The notes under the pieces are model-generated. The model saw only the letters and a list, made by a program, of their open reading frames with translations. It did no database searches and was not told where the DNA came from. 64,000 bases of DNA from Alopecurus myosuroides (lineage: Eukaryota > Streptophyta > Magnoliopsida > Poales > Poaceae): the NCBI GenBank assembly GCA_028641055.1, contig CM054058.1, positions 497,381,919-497,445,918 on the forward strand, written 5' to 3'. Below, piece after piece: positions 1 to 11,490 of the stretch; position 1 is the stretch's first letter; each line of letters opens with the position of its first letter. The translations under genes and the position numbers were made by a program.

Positions 1-1249
1 TGGGAGTCAGCGCCCATGTTGGCATTTTCTGCATGCGTGTCATCTTGGTCATCTGATCCGTTTGAGCTCATTTCAAAGCCATTGTCAGCACCGTTTTCTT
101 CTCTGGAACCAGCATCGGAAGCCGCACTTGCTGCAAAATCATTTTCTTTGTGCACCTGAGTAGTATTAGTAACAATAGGAACAATGGGCAAAGGCATATG
201 ATCATCAAATTGTGCATCCGTACTAGCATAAGATGAATAATTTGTGGGCAATAGCAATATATATTGAGGAAGACGTGTGCCAACATTAGGATTCATGGAA
301 GCAAAGGGGAAGATGTTTTCATCGAATACAACATCTCGAAAGATGTAAACTTTACCAGTCTTAGGATCAAGACATTTTACTCCCTTGTGAAGAGAAGTAT
401 AGCCAAGAAAGACACAACGTGTAGATCTAAAGGAGAATTTCCTTTTATTGTATGGACGCAAACTGGGCCAAGAAGCACACCCAAAAATGCGAAGAGACTC
501 GTAATTAGGTTTGGTGTGGAGGAGACGTTCAACAGGTGTATCAAAATTAATCACCTTACTTGGAAGGAGATTTATGAGAAATGTGGTTGTGAGAAATGCC
601 TCATCCCGAAATTTGTGAGGCATAGAGGCATTTGCAAGCAAAGAGAGCCCACTTCAACTATGTGTCCATGCTTACGTTCTGCAGAACCATTTTGTTGGTG
701 AGCATAGGGACATGAAACATGATGTGAGATACCAACTTTTGGGAGGAAGCTATTGAGTTTTTCATACTCACCCTCCCCCCAATCAGTTTGCATGGTTTTA
801 ATTTGTGTACCAAATTTGCGTTCAAAAAATTTCTGAAAATTGAGAAAGACTTGATACACCTCAGAAGGATTTTTGAGCAAATATATCCATGTGAATTTAC
901 TAAAATCATCAATAAAGCTTACATAGTAGCAATGTTTTCTAGCAGACATAGGTGCTGGACCCCACACATCAGAAAAGACTTGCTCTAAGGGAACAATGGA
1001 TACAGTTGTTGAAATGGGGTAGGGCAACTGATGACTTTTGGCTAATTGACATGACTCACAAATATAAGGATTTATTTCAGGAGTATATGGAATCTGATTT
1101 TTTCTAGAGATCTGTTGTACCACAAAGGAGGAGGGGTGTCCTAGGCGACGATGCCACGTGGAATACGACGGCTTTATTGTAATAAAAGCTTGCTTGGAGG
1201 ACTCGATGGAGAAAGACACTAGTGGGTAGAGACCTCCTGGCAAGGTCAT
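1..1249 (-). pseudogene. copia pol fragment: pre-integrase, integrase and linker
   Basis: The encoded protein would join retrotransposon cDNA to the host genome. Visible parts are the GAG-pre-integrase motif (HRRLGHPS near 1150), the HHCC-type zinc region (CESCQLAKSH), and the D,D,E core: Asp in FIDDFSKFTW, Asp in MQTDWGEGEY and Glu in QQNGSAERKHG. After about 572 the frame shifts; the remaining linker (DNFD-type acidic, Asn-rich sequence) runs to the window start. The usual GGEY motif is disturbed to WGEGEY. A frame change near 1246 separates it from the protease part. It is a relic; the downstream RT cannot be judged because it is outside the window. Confidence 0.8.
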
Positions 1250-2061
1250 CTATGAAGAGTTCGTCTGGTGACCTGATCCTTAATAAAAAAGAAGTCTGGG
1301 TGAAACTCTAGAAATATGTCATTATCACGTGTAAGCTTGTGAACAGAGAGGAGATTTTTAGATGCACTAGGGATATGAAGTATATTATTGAGTTGAAAAG
1401 AGCTAGTGGGAGTGCACAAAGTGGAATGACCAATATGTTCAATTTGCATACCATTGCCTTCAGCGGTGTAGACCTTGTCACGCCCTTGATACTTCTCACG
1501 TACAGATAGCTTCTTCAACTCACTGGTAACGTGATCTGTCGCACCCGAGTCAGGATAGCAGTTGGTATCGATGCCATAATTTGCATGGTTGGCCACCCTT
1601 CGCTCCCGATCTTGCTCATCATCATCGGAGTGGTCATGTTTGAACCTCCACCAGCAATCATTGGCCGGATGCCCATGGATCTTGCAGATCTGGCATGTAA
1701 CATCGACGAACAGGGTCGGCGCGCGGAGCTCATAGCGGTGGCGGCGTCCTCTTCCATAATCATCCCGATCGCGACCACGGTAGCCATCGTCGTCATCTCT
1801 GCGTCTTGCACCATCATCACGGCGTTTATAGCCATCGTCATGGCGCCTTTCATCATCTCGGCGCCCATCATCACGACGCCTTTCATCATCGCGACGTCGC
1901 TCTGGGCGATCATCATCACGACGACGCTCGTAGCGGTCACCGCGGTGAGCGCGATCACCGCGCTCTGGCGAACGCTCACAGGTCACCACGGCCATGGTAA
2001 TCACCGCGGCCCTTGCCGTTGGTCCTGGTAGCAGCATTTGCTGAGGAGGTGAAGCCTCCAT
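1246..2061 (-). pseudogene. copia gag zinc knuckle and aspartic protease
   Basis: This is the C-terminal nucleocapsid and protease part of the copia polyprotein. An Arg/Asp-rich run of imperfect RRDD repeats (about 1740-1970) precedes a CX2CX4HX4C knuckle (CQICKIHGHPANDC) that would bind element RNA. The protease active site follows as PDSGATDHVT, with the expected catalytic Asp, and then the conserved HIPSASKNLLSVHKL segment. The frame differs from that of the gag core by one base, with the shift near 2000-2060, so gag and protease are no longer joined. The antisense of the RRDD repeats produces His-rich open frames that are not genes. Confidence 0.75.
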
Positions 2062-2661
2062 TGCGCGCGCTGAGCATCTCTTCTCGTAGGTCGTGGGCAG
2101 AGATCTGGGCGAAGAGGTTGTCCAGAGTGGTACCCGGGTTGGCGTTGACAGAGGACACTAGAGAATTGTAGATGGCGTCCAAGCCGTTCAACATGTACCC
2201 AACCATCTCGTCATCTTCAACTGGCTTCCCGGCGGCTGCAAGCTCGGAGGAGAAGCCCTTCAACTTGGCAAAGAACTGTGCAGTAGTCATCTCGCCCTTC
2301 TTCGTGCCATTGAGAGCACCTCGTAGGTGGTTGACCCGAGTTCGAGAGTGCGAGGAGAACATGCCGGTGAGGACGGACCAGACTTCTGCGCTGGTTTCCA
2401 GTCCGACAACATGAGGGAGAATTTCCGGCGACAGGGAGTTCACGAGGAATCCCAACACCGTCTGATCCCGCAAGAGCCATGCAACGTATGCAGGGTTGGG
2501 GATTATGGTTTTCTTTCCTTGATCTTCAGCCTCCAGGGTTTTGTCCGGCGCGGCGTCTGTTCCATCGAGCAGACCCATGGCTTGAGCACCACAGAGCGTC
2601 GGGAGGGTGGTGATCCTAGTCCGGCGGCGGCGGTGGTCGACGAGGATGATCCAGGCGACAT
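2001..2661 (-). pseudogene. copia gag core, internally deleted
   Basis: The capsid-like part is recognisable from GLLDGTD, the AWLLRDQTVLGFLVNSL stretch, ETSAEVWSVL and MTTAQFFAKLKG, all typical of plant copia gag (UBN2/retrotran_gag families). The likely original start is the ATG at 2661 (MSPGSSSSTTAAAG), but that frame runs only to a Val-Val-Leu-Lys segment near 2590, where it appears joined out of frame to the GLLDGTD part. I infer a small deletion that removed the usual region around the conserved Trp. Together with the frameshift near 2030, gag cannot be translated whole. Confidence 0.7.
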
Positions 2662-2763
2662 GGCGGCGGCGGGAGGGGATTATCGGTTTTGGGGTTTTTG
2701 ATTTGTGTGGATGGTTTTTTTTTTGATCCATCTCGGCGGCGGCGGCTAGGTCGAGGAAGAGCA

Positions 2764-2780
2764 CGATGGCTCTCATAACA
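2764..2780 (-). other. degenerate primer-binding site (initiator tRNA-Met type)
   Basis: Minus-strand TGTTATGAGAGCCATCG directly abuts the LTR and resembles the TGGTATCAGAGC complement of initiator tRNA-Met, with two mismatches (GG to GT and C to G). Position and similarity support the call; the mismatches fit a decayed copy. Confidence 0.6.
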
Positions 2781-2931
2781 TGTGAACCGTGGTGGAAACG
2801 ATGCCTGTTAGGGTCATCGGGTTGCATGTTATATAGGAAGGGAATAGCCCCCTTACTTGGCGTACAAGGAACATACCATATGGAGTGGTATACTATACCA
2901 TATCCATACGGTATACGTATTACATGCAACA
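2781..2931 (-). repeat. 151-bp copia LTR (5' LTR)
   Basis: In element sense it begins TGTTGCATGTAATACG and ends CCACGGTTCACA, giving the normal TG...CA ends. It is followed at once by a primer-binding site. The outer edge at 2931 is fixed by comparison with the paralogous host sequence at about 43733. The partner LTR lies outside the window, so insertion age cannot be estimated. Confidence 0.7.
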
Positions 2932-3640
2932 GCAATAACTGGAGAAGGATAAAAGAGCTCAAGGAAATCAGTATACGTACGTAAATCAGTATCAGTGGAC
3001 TACTATAATTCAGTGGAATCACGCTAGTGAAAGATCAACCAAGCAAAAAAGATGTCTCCATCATTGGCCCTTTGTTATAGCTGAAGGATCCCTCACACAA
3101 ATTTACATGGAAATTTATGTGGAGTAGATGTGTACTCTCAAGTCTCAAAGAGATGTCGGCTGCTGACTTTTATATGCGCAGAAATTTATTATCTGAATTA
3201 GTCCGGTTTAAGGCACATTCCATTTTTTCTCATACTACCAACCGGAATTCCAAAAAATTGGCCCTTTATTTTTTCGGTTGAAAGTTAAATGACCAACACT
3301 ACATTGATTTTCTAAGTTTTCAGGCAAGTTTTAAGGGGATGCCGGTGTGAAATCAATTATATTCTCTATAATTATATTGTATAAGAAATAATTATTGGGT
3401 TCCAGTGCTTCTCTGTAGTTATATATATTGTACACTGTACCCACAATATTATAATGAATATATAAGATACCTGTTTCATATCACTTTCTAGGCTCGACCT
3501 TTGGGGCGAACGTAGGCCCGAGTCAAATTAAATTCATTATTTAGCGATGTAGCATGATGTTATCTGACTCCGTCAAGAAAAAAAATCTTGATGAGGACGG
3601 ATGGACTGGCAATGCATAAAGTGAGAATGTGAAGACTCAA
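2932..3640 (-). repeat. orphan upstream region of a lost subtilase copy
   Basis: 2932-3120 matches 43733-43935, and 3124-3610 matches 43197-43690, the DNA just upstream of the intact subtilase. Shared stretches include gaaagttaaatgaccaacac and agagatgtcgg. The order here (end of one unit, then the start of the next) shows that the upstream DNA is a head-to-tail array of units of about 0.74 kb. No subtilase exon follows to the left: the copia element sits exactly there. Confidence 0.75.
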
Positions 3641-4640
3641 CATAAAAGTAAAAGAAAGACCCTTCGCAAAGGGAAGCATGGATCACTCATGTGATAGAGA
3701 TTTTATTTTAGTAAACAGAGCTATTGAAAATATTTTTAAGAGAGGTGTATGCTTATGTCAACGAATGGTAAACATAAAATACAGTATGTCACAAGCCAAC
3801 TAGATTTCACAAGAGCGGCTCCCATGTGAAGGACGCATCTGGGTAGAAGGTCATCCCTCTTTCTCTTTTGTTTACACAATTATGTTTTGACTGATATCAG
3901 GGGAAAAAAGAATGAAGAGAATTTGTTTGTATTAATTTGGGGCTGGGCACCCCGTTGCCAGCTCTTCTATCAATTGGATAAGCGGATGAAGCCACTAGTC
4001 CATGGCGTGAAATTCAATCAACAAGTGAGATAAAGATTCTCTATTTATGTCCTCTTGAGCTAAAAGAGTGGCACAAAACATGAATAATTTTTAGAAGGTT
4101 TTAAAGGTAGAACATGAGCAATTTACTTGGAGTGGCGGTTAAATACCACATATAGCTAGGTATGGCAAACTTTGGTTTTTGGGAGTTGGATGCGCGAGTA
4201 GAACTCATACTCAGTACATGTGAAGTCTAGCCATAGACAGGGAGCGACAATCAAGAGAGAAACAACTATCATAATCATGTTTGCGACAAAGTAAAATTAA
4301 CTGAGGCATAAAATTGATACTAGAACTCTGGGGAAAAATAAATCATCGAGGCTTATTGAATTTTTGTTTTCAATCTTAGCATGCGTGAGAATGTGCCAAG
4401 TCGATTCAAATGAAACAGTCAGAGGAGGCTACCACAATGTCATACCCTTCTACGAATAGAACAATGCGAACAAATATTTATACAACAGGTCATCTACTAT
4501 TAATAAATTGGAACAAAACATGAGAGAGAACGAACTATTAAACAACCATTGAATCACATATATCTTATATGAACAAACTAATCATGCTGACATGGATGGG
4601 TATATCTACAAAAATGAAAGCAAATAGAGTTCATACCAGC
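3641..4640. other. gene-free AT-rich stretch, probably retroelement-derived
   Basis: There is no open frame of note and no recognised motif. It lies between the subtilase upstream repeat and the A-rich region of the Athila-like element. It may be the long non-coding region upstream of that element's missing 3' LTR, but I could not find a boundary. Confidence 0.3.
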
Positions 4641-5094
4641 CTCTCACCACAACTTGAATTGTCATAGATCATCATTATTGCTCTTTACTTGTGGCTCGAA
4701 TAATATATAATGAAAACCAAGCTCCAATGGAGTCACGGACGACTGTTGAACTCTGCAACAAACTTTACAAAACCAAAGAAGAACAACAAATATTGTTTGG
4801 GTTTTTTCAATTAAAGCACGAACAGAAAGAAAACAAGCAAACACATCAAAATCTTTTTGGATTTTTGAATACTAAGGCGAAATAAGAGAAGAAAGCAAAC
4901 CAAATAAAGAAACTAAAGAAGCAAACAAAGAGAAACAACAGAAATATTTTTGGTATTTTTGTGTTTTGGAAACCAAAAACAAAACAATAAAAACAAAAGA
5001 AATGAAAAGCAACAAAAGAAAACAAAAACAAACGAAAGAAAAGAAAACATGGATATACAAAGAACCGACCGAACATGATATATAAATGAGTGTG

Positions 5095-5115
5095 ATATCG
5101 GTATACCTCCCCCCA
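5095..5115 (-). other. polypurine-like tract
   Basis: Minus-strand GCTTGGGGGGAGGTATACC lies just after the third ORF. It could be the start site for plus-strand DNA synthesis, but no LTR follows directly, so this is tentative. Confidence 0.3.
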
Positions 5116-5142
5116 AGCTTAGGATTTTGGCCTAAGTGGAGA

Positions 5143-6154
5143 TCAATCATGGCGCGTGAAGTATCCCCACTGTGGTGGGTCATCCCTCGCATAAGAGGAA
5201 GATGATGCAGCGGGCGCATAGTCATAACCGGGGTGCTGGTATGGGATCTCCGTGGCGTCATAGGGCTGGACGAAATGACCATTGTCCCCCTCTCCGGCAT
5301 CCTCCCGTTGCTGGGGGTGATGCTCAAGGTATGTGTCTAGCTCACTCTCAGAAAGCATCCATCCTTGCCTGCTATGAAGATTAAATCAAAGAGTTGTAGG
5401 CAAAAGTACTTCCCTAACAGTTTTAATAACTCTCCACCCGGATCGTTTGGAGAAAGTTAATTCAAAAGATAAATTATGTAAGTGAGCATGGGTAGAAAGA
5501 AACTTATGTTGAAATATGGAAACAAGATCAAGCCTCTCTATAGGAAACTACAGGTCTAGCGGGTGCGGCTCCAAACCATGCAAAGCTAGCAAGCACGAGG
5601 CAATAAGACCTCTAGAAACTCCGCCCTTCTCACGGTTATGTGAGAGATGGTAAGCAATCAAAGCGCCGAAGTTATAAGACCTATCACATCTTAAGGCAGC
5701 TGCAATAAACGCCAAATCATAGACACATAGCTTGTTGGTAGTTTTTCTAGCTAACACACATTTAGAAATAAAATAAGCAAAGTATCGAATGCTAGGGAGT
5801 TGAATTTCTCGAATTTCACCACTCTCCCCTGTGAATCTTCTTTCTTGGAAAATATCCTCATATAATTCCAGTAGTAGTTTAGGCTTGCCCTTTTATCTTC
5901 TCACAAGAACCCCACTTTAGTACCTTGATAGCTGCACACAAATCACTGAAAGGAAGACTCACAGCTTTATTGTAAATTTTATAGTGGACCATTGGGTTAG
6001 TTGAGGACCATTTAAAACGAAAATCCTGCACCACAGACATAGTTAGTTTCACATGTTGGATAGGTTGACCCTCAATGAAACGGTCCAAGCCTACATTATG
6101 CACAAGAGTGTTGAAATCCTGCAAAATTCCTGTAATCCACATAAATTCTGACAC
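5143..6154 (-). pseudogene. third ORF of Athila-like element (env-position ORF), broken
   Basis: The function of this ORF family is unknown; it sits in the place of env in Athila elements. The conserved pieces, in order, are DFNTLVHNVGLDRFIEG and VVQDFRFKWSS (6154-5985), PMVHYKIYN, KWGSCEKI, then FAYFISK-like sequence, KLCVYDLAFIAAALRCD and YNFGALIAY (5757-5600), and an acidic, Pro/Ser-rich tail near 5358-5143. The pieces lie in different frames, with breaks near 5880 and between 5548 and 5358. I recognise it by similarity to ORFs of Triticeae Athila-type elements from memory, so the family call is moderate. Confidence 0.55.
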
Positions 6155-7205
6155 GGATAAATTGATGGGAACACTCTCTCTTCACAGTGCACGAGCATGA
6201 CCTCATGCAACTCCAACTCATGCTGGTTTAGATGATGAACATTGTGCTCCATCTCTGAAATTTTTCAACAATCATCACAAAAATTAATTTCAAGCAACTA
6301 TAAGGTGGAAACTACCATAGGGACTTATATGCGAGCTAAACATACATCAAAACTACATTCTTTCTACTCAAATCAAGCATGCAAACCCACATAAGTTGTC
6401 ACCTATAGTACCAAAATACTCAAGAAATACTTCACTAAACAAAATTCTACTTGGATCATCGGAGGAGTCACATACCGGAGATAAAACACACCAAATCTCA
6501 GCACAAATGATGGGCTGAAGAAGGAGATCGAAAATCACAAGGAAGAGCAGCAAGAACATGGGTTCCAGGAAATGTTTTCAGTTTGGGAGGTGAGAGAGAA
6601 TATTTTGGCAGTGGAGAGCGTTCGTGGGGGGCCAGTGGGCCCCACACCATGTGTTGGCGCCACCAGGGGGCTGGGCGTGCCACCCTATGGTGTGCCTGAC
6701 TGGTGGGTCCCCCTGGGGTCTCCCAGGTGGCTCTCTGCCTCATTTTTTGACGTAAAAATTTATTATAATTTTTCTGGAATTTTTCGAGAAACTTTATTTT
6801 GAAGTATTTCCAGAATTTTAATAATTAATAAAAACCAGGCAAACAAAAGTGAAAAGGTGGAAAACAAAACCAAAACCAAAACCAGCACTACAGAGGTTCT
6901 ATGACACTCTAATGGAAAAATATCCAAAGAAAACAAAGGTGGTAGTGGTGAAAACAAAAGTATGGGTGGTGAAAACTTGCATAACCTCAACAATCAGGGT
7001 AAAAACATCAGAAAAACATGCATAAGGATGGTGGAAAACATGATTGTACTCAAGTAGCAATGTGATAATAGAAGTAAACATGGTGAAAACATAATGGGGT
7101 AGGTGAAAACATTGTCCTCTTTATTCAAAATCAGTTTGTTAACAAGGGTGATCAAGTCTTGCTACCAAAATAATTTTATATGAAACAAAACTTTGTTTCT
7201 CACTA
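6155..7205. other. gene-free interval where gypsy pol would be expected
   Basis: No RT, RNase H or integrase motif is visible in any frame. 6560-6740 is a GC-rich patch (gggggccagtgggccccac) similar in style to the GC-rich part of the neighbouring LTR, and 6830-7110 is rich in gtgaaaac-type repeats. It may mark an internal deletion with filler sequence. Confidence 0.4.
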
Positions 7206-7210
7206 AATAT

Positions 7211-7915
7211 TCATATTACCTTAACATTGATAGACATAGTCCCAATCATAATGATTTCATATTCTTTTGGTGGTACTGGAATGGGACAATAAAATTCTCC
7301 AATCTTGATGGTGTCAATATTTTCAATTGAATTTAGACCATATCTTCTATCAATCTTCTTGGGAAAATAAACAGTGTGATCTTTATCATTAACATTAAAA
7401 GTAACTTTTCCTTGATTGCAGTCAATAACAGCCCCTGCAGTATTAAGAAAAGGTCTTCCAAGAATAATAGATATATTATCATCTTCAGGCATTTCCAGCA
7501 CAACAAAGTTAGTTAATTAATATCAGAAAATTATTAGCAACTTGAACAGGAACATCCTCACATATACCCACAGGAATAGCAGTACACTTATTGGCCATTT
7601 GCAAAGATATCCCAGTTGGTATCAATTTTTCTAGGAGGAGTCTTTTATGGAGAGTAAAAGGCATGACACTAACTCCATCTCCCAAATCACACAAAGCAGA
7701 TCTAACATAATTATTTCTAATAGAATAGGGAATAGTTGGTATACTAGGAACCTTGCCATTAAAAGAGTAATTAGCAAGCATAGTGGATATTTCCTCATTA
7801 GGAATCTTCCTTTTGTGAGAGATAATATCTTTCATATATTTTGCCTCAAAACACAACCAGGACAACTATCCAGGTATTTCCTAGATTCAACAGTTAGTCA
7901 ATTATAGAATATATC
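7211..7915 (-). pseudogene. gypsy aspartic protease region
   Basis: The retropepsin-like domain would cleave the element's polyprotein. ALCDLGDGVSVMPF carries the catalytic Asp in the Athila-style A-L-C-D-L-G-A context, here with Asp in place of the usual Ala after Gly, and IILGRPFLNTAGAVID is the conserved flap/ILGRPFL motif. An upstream leader (VESRKYLDSCPGC) extends to about 7915. A stop and frame change occur at 7501-7509 between the two halves, so it is not translatable as one domain. Confidence 0.7.
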
Positions 7916-7959
7916 AAGAAGTTTATTATTTTCTAGCTTATGCCAAGGTTTAGTCCTAA

Positions 7960-8800
7960 CTAAAGAACATAACTTGCCCAAGATACATGCAATTTCTCTC
8001 CTTTCAATTGCTTGAAATTAAATATATTTTGTAAAGCAGCATGTTGAGCACTACCAGGAAAATATTTCTGAAAGAAAACATTAACCAAACCAATAGGACT
8101 ATCAATAGATCCTGGAGACAAATTATTAAACCAATTTTTAGCTTCATCTTTTAATGAGAAAGGGAATATTTTAGCAACAAAGTAGCTATGTTTCTTAAGA
8201 TCACTAGAGAATAAACTACTCAAAGAGGAGAGCTCATTCATATGTTTCATAGCACTTTTATTTTCAGTACCACAAAAAGGTTCTTTCTCAACAATAGATA
8301 TATAAGATAAATCAAGAGAGAAATCATAATCCTTATCCCTAACATCAATAGGAGAAGTGACAAACTTAGCATCAGGAGATAATTTATATTTAACAGCACG
8401 ACTTTCAATAAGACTTAGAACAACATCTTTATCCTTCATAGCATGTATTTCGTAAATAAGATCATCATTAAGTTCAATATAGGAATCATCAAAATCATCA
8501 CTAGGATTCTCTATAAGCTCAGGTGAAACAGTAGGAGTAACTGGATTTTTATCAGGAGTTTCAGTGTTTGCAATATTTTTAGCTTTAGCAATAATAGCAT
8601 CTAAGAAAGGACCGAGAGGCATCATCAAAAGTATCAGAAGTATTTTTAGATTCAGCAGAAGTAGCATGTGTAGCATGTGCTGGTGTAAGCAGCTTACTCA
8701 TAACAGACGGTGAATCAAGAGCAACAAAGGTGTTCAGAGTTGTACCTCTTCCTGTAGTGGATGGTAATATAGGAAACTTTCCATCACTATTCTCACCCAT
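7960..8800 (-). pseudogene. gypsy gag, frameshifted
   Basis: The ATG at 8800 (MGENSDGKFPILPS) is about 60 bases inside the primer-binding site, where gag should begin. The frame shifts near 8620; the second frame then carries AIIAKAKN and the capsid motif FPFSLKDEAKNWFNNLSPGSI followed by FFQKYFP, the retrotransposon gag core that assembles particles. Translation ends after KGEKLHVSWASYV, far short of a normal gag, so the C-terminal capsid and the knuckle appear lost. It sits in order between the primer site and protease. Confidence 0.7.
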
Positions 8801-8859
8801 GATGAATGATTGGCAGTTGATAATAGTACTCTCCGGTGAGCTCGCAAATAAAGCTATGC

Positions 8860-8877
8860 TCCCCGGCAACATCGCCA
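8860..8877 (-). other. primer-binding site of Athila-like element
   Basis: Minus-strand TGGCGATGTTGCCGGGGA resembles TGGCGCCGTTGCCGGGGA, the tRNA-Asp-type primer site common in plant gypsy elements, with a two-base change (CC to AT). It is 11 bases inside the LTR edge at 8889. Confidence 0.7.
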
Positions 8878-8888
8878 GAAAATTGTCT

Positions 8889-10237
8889 TGATGACCCACA
8901 AGTATAGGGGATCGCAACAGTCTTCGAGGGAAGTAAAACCCAAATTTATTGCTTCGACACAAGGGGAGCCAAAGAATATTTTGTGAGCCTTAACAAGTGA
9001 GTTGTTAATTTACCTACACCTGAAAGTGGACTTGTTGGCAGTGGTTTATCAGTGGAATGAAAACATCAACATCAGTGTTTGAAGTAAACAACGGAATTAA
9101 ATATTGTAGGCATAGGGATGGATGAACGGGAGTTGCATGGATGATATAGTTCATATAATAATCAAGACATGGGCATTGCATATAAATAAGATAAATCATC
9201 CAAGCACTAAGTAACCATAGGCATGTATTCCGTAAATAGTCGTACATGCTCGCAATGAGAACTTGCACAACATCTTTTGTCCTACCAGCCCGTTTTCAGC
9301 GGGGCCTCAAGGGAACTACTGGTAATTAAGGTGTTCCTTTTAATAGAACACCAGAGCAAAGCATTAACACTCCATGAACACATGTGATCCTCACATCACA
9401 GCCATCCCCTCCAGCTGTCCCAATTTCTGTCACTTGGGGGCTCGGGTTCCGGACAAAGATATGTGTAAACAACTTGCAGGTATGATCAAGAAACAATATT
9501 ATCATCGTGATTCAATAACATGTTCAGATCTGAGATCATGGCACTCGGGCCCAAAGTGACAAGCATTAAGTAACAAGTTGCAACAATGTCAATAGTACTA
9601 ATAGAGGATACTAGGCACTATGCCCTAACAATCACGACATTATTACATGAACAATCTCATCCAATCCCTTCCATCCCCTTCAGCCTACAACGGGGGAATT
9701 ACTCACACATGGATGGGGGAAACATGGATGGTCGATGGAGAGGCGTTGGTGATGACGATGGCGATGATCTCCTCCAATTCCCCGTCCTGGCAGGGTGCCA
9801 TAACGGAGTTTCTCAACCCCAAAAAACGATTCGCAATGGCGGCGGAGCTAAGGACTTCTTTCTGGAAAACTTTCGAACCCCCTCGGCTTTTAGGGTTGAA
9901 GGCAATATATAGTCGAAAGGGGAGCCCGAGGGGGTCTCTGGATGGCCCACACCACCCGGTGGCGCGGCCTAGGGGGGCACGCCAGGGGGTGGTGTGGCCC
10001 CCCTCTGGTCCCTCTCCTGGCCCCTTTCTGGCTCCCGGAGTCTTCTGTTGTTTTAAGACCAATGGTGTCTTTTCTGGGCAATTTCCCGAAAGTTGATTTT
10101 TCTGCACAAAAACGAGACATCAAGGTAATTCTGCTGAAAACAGCGTTAGTCTGTGTTAGTTGCATTCAAAACACACAAGTTTAGAGGAAAACAATAGGAA
10201 AAGTGTTCGGAAAAGGAGATACGTTTTCGACGTATCA
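8889..10237 (-). repeat. 1349-bp gypsy LTR
   Basis: It starts TGATGACCCACAAGTATAGG and ends GTTTTCGACGTATCA on the plus strand, a pairing I know from Triticeae gypsy LTRs. The inner edge is set by the adjacent primer-binding site. No second copy is present in the window, so no target duplication can be shown. Confidence 0.75.
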
Positions 10238-10537
10238 GGGAGTTATCAGAAAATGAACGAAAGTTGTCTATATAGTGTCATAAAGATTGAAATTACCGTT
10301 GGATCGTTTGCTCCATGTCTGCCCACAGCTCAAGGGGTTTATTTTTCCAGTCCATTACCGATACTATTCCTTTGTCAGTTTCAAATATGAGCAGAATATA
10401 GTGGAAACTGCGCAAACATAACTCATCAGCTATACACTTATCATCGACTAAGGAAAACAGAATGTTTACAAGACAGTAACACTCACTTGAAGTTGTAAGG
10501 AAAAAGTATTTCCCTCTTAACGCACCATCACAATACC

Positions 10538-11100
10538 ATCTTCTATCTCCTTGGGTTTTGTTTCCAGAGTTGCATGATTAACCCAATATGTGTCAATGAA
10601 CCCATTGTCATATATTCGTCCTCTTTTGCATTCGAGAATCTTCATTCTGCAATTATAATATAGCGAGTGTTATTATAAATGCAATGAACAAGGTGAGCTT
10701 GTTAGAGACTTAATTAAGTACAGAAATAAATAAATACTTAATGGCAATAGGCACTAGCGATAGATTTGTCGAGAGCTTGCTGTTGGAATAGCTGAAATAA
10801 TTCATCAAATTGAATAAGGATAAGCCTCTCTCTGTACCCTTGATGCTCGTTTCTAACTCCCATTTCTAGCCAGTCCTTTGATTCCTTCGAGGCTTGCATG
10901 TACCAATTATGCACTCTACGCATTTTTATTGGGACATCAGTTTCCTCCCCAGGTCTGACTAGAGGATGCTCGCTTCGGTATTTGTAGGCTAATTCAGAAT
11001 CGGTGAAGTTTGATAAGGTCAGCATATACTCCCGAATGGACAGACCCGCAGCAGAGGCCGCTTCTCCGTACAGTGTAATAAACTCCTGGTCAACTTGCTC
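10538..11100 (-). pseudogene. CACTA second ORF fragment
   Basis: The segment YKYRSEHPLVRPGEE, HNWYMQASKESKDWLEMGV and LILIQFDELFQLFQQQALD (11060-10740), followed after a probable intron by ECKRGRIYDNGFID (10646-10540), matches in style the second protein of grass CACTA elements, often linked to a Ulp1-type protease region. I do not see the protease catalytic triad here, so only the upstream conserved part is present. The frame closes at 10738 next to a splice-like GT, and the rest is missing where the gypsy LTR begins. Upstream 11487-11100 is GC-rich and may be leader sequence rather than coding. Confidence 0.55.
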
Positions 11101-11413
11101 GCCCGCACACGTGCTTGGCCCCACCTTGGTATTCGAATGCACTATGAGCGGTGGGATGGATTGATTCTTCTGTTGTCCGAGCCGCCTGTGACGAGAAAAC
11201 GGCACCGCGCGGCCGCGGGAGAGAGAGGGAGAGGGTGTAGCGAGAGGGCGTACCTCTCTGCGCGCGTGCGTGGCGTCCGGGGAGTCGTGCGAAGCGACGA
11301 CGACGACGAGCGGGTGGCGGACGATAACTATGACGACGGTGCGCGGGGGCAGCCTGGCGGCGTCTCCCTGTGTCTCCTCCGTGCGTTCCTGCGAAATGGT
11401 TAAGAGTTGGGCA

Positions 11414-11490
11414 GAGGAGGGATAGAAAACTGCTAAGTGTTGGACATTGGTCCCGGTTATTGCCAACAACCGGGATGAATGCCCCATTCG
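11414..11490. other. CACTA subterminal-type motif
   Basis: ggtcccggttattgccaaca followed by accgggat forms an inverted GGTCCCGGTT/AACCGGGAT pair like those near the 30-kb terminus. These are thought to bind the CACTA TNPA-type protein. Its position between ORF 2 and the tandem repeats is unusual. Confidence 0.5.

Larger units (their letters stand above)
1..2931 (-). mobile_element. Ty1/copia retrotransposon, 5' portion, decayed
   Basis: Read on the minus strand, the order is LTR (2931-2781), primer-binding site, gag, CCHC zinc knuckle, protease, GAG-pre-integrase, integrase, then the low-complexity linker that precedes reverse transcriptase in copia elements. That integrase-before-RT order defines copia. 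Reverse transcriptase, RNase H and the 3' LTR lie beyond the left window edge. The insertion edge at 2931/2932 is supported by the related sequence near 43733, where the same host DNA (gcaataattgg) runs on uninterrupted; the likely target duplication is GCAAT. The reading frame is broken at least three times, so this copy is not autonomous. Confidence 0.85.
4641..10237 (-). mobile_element. Athila-like Ty3/gypsy element, single LTR, lacking pol
   Basis: Read on the minus strand: a 1349-bp LTR (10237-8889), primer-binding site, gag, protease and then, after an uncoding gap, the third ORF that wheat and barley Athila-type elements carry before their 3' LTR. I see no reverse transcriptase, RNase H or integrase between the protease (ends about 7205) and that ORF (starts 6154), and no second LTR. 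The left boundary is approximate: A-rich plus-strand sequence at 4660-5095 looks like element DNA. The copy is either a deletion derivative or the relic of a non-autonomous subfamily. Confidence 0.7.

Noticed and set aside
1515..2031. Long open frames on both strands, one rich in His, over the copia gag/protease
   Set aside because: They are frame shadows of the RRDD-repeat region; the minus-strand frame with zinc knuckle and protease motifs explains the DNA.
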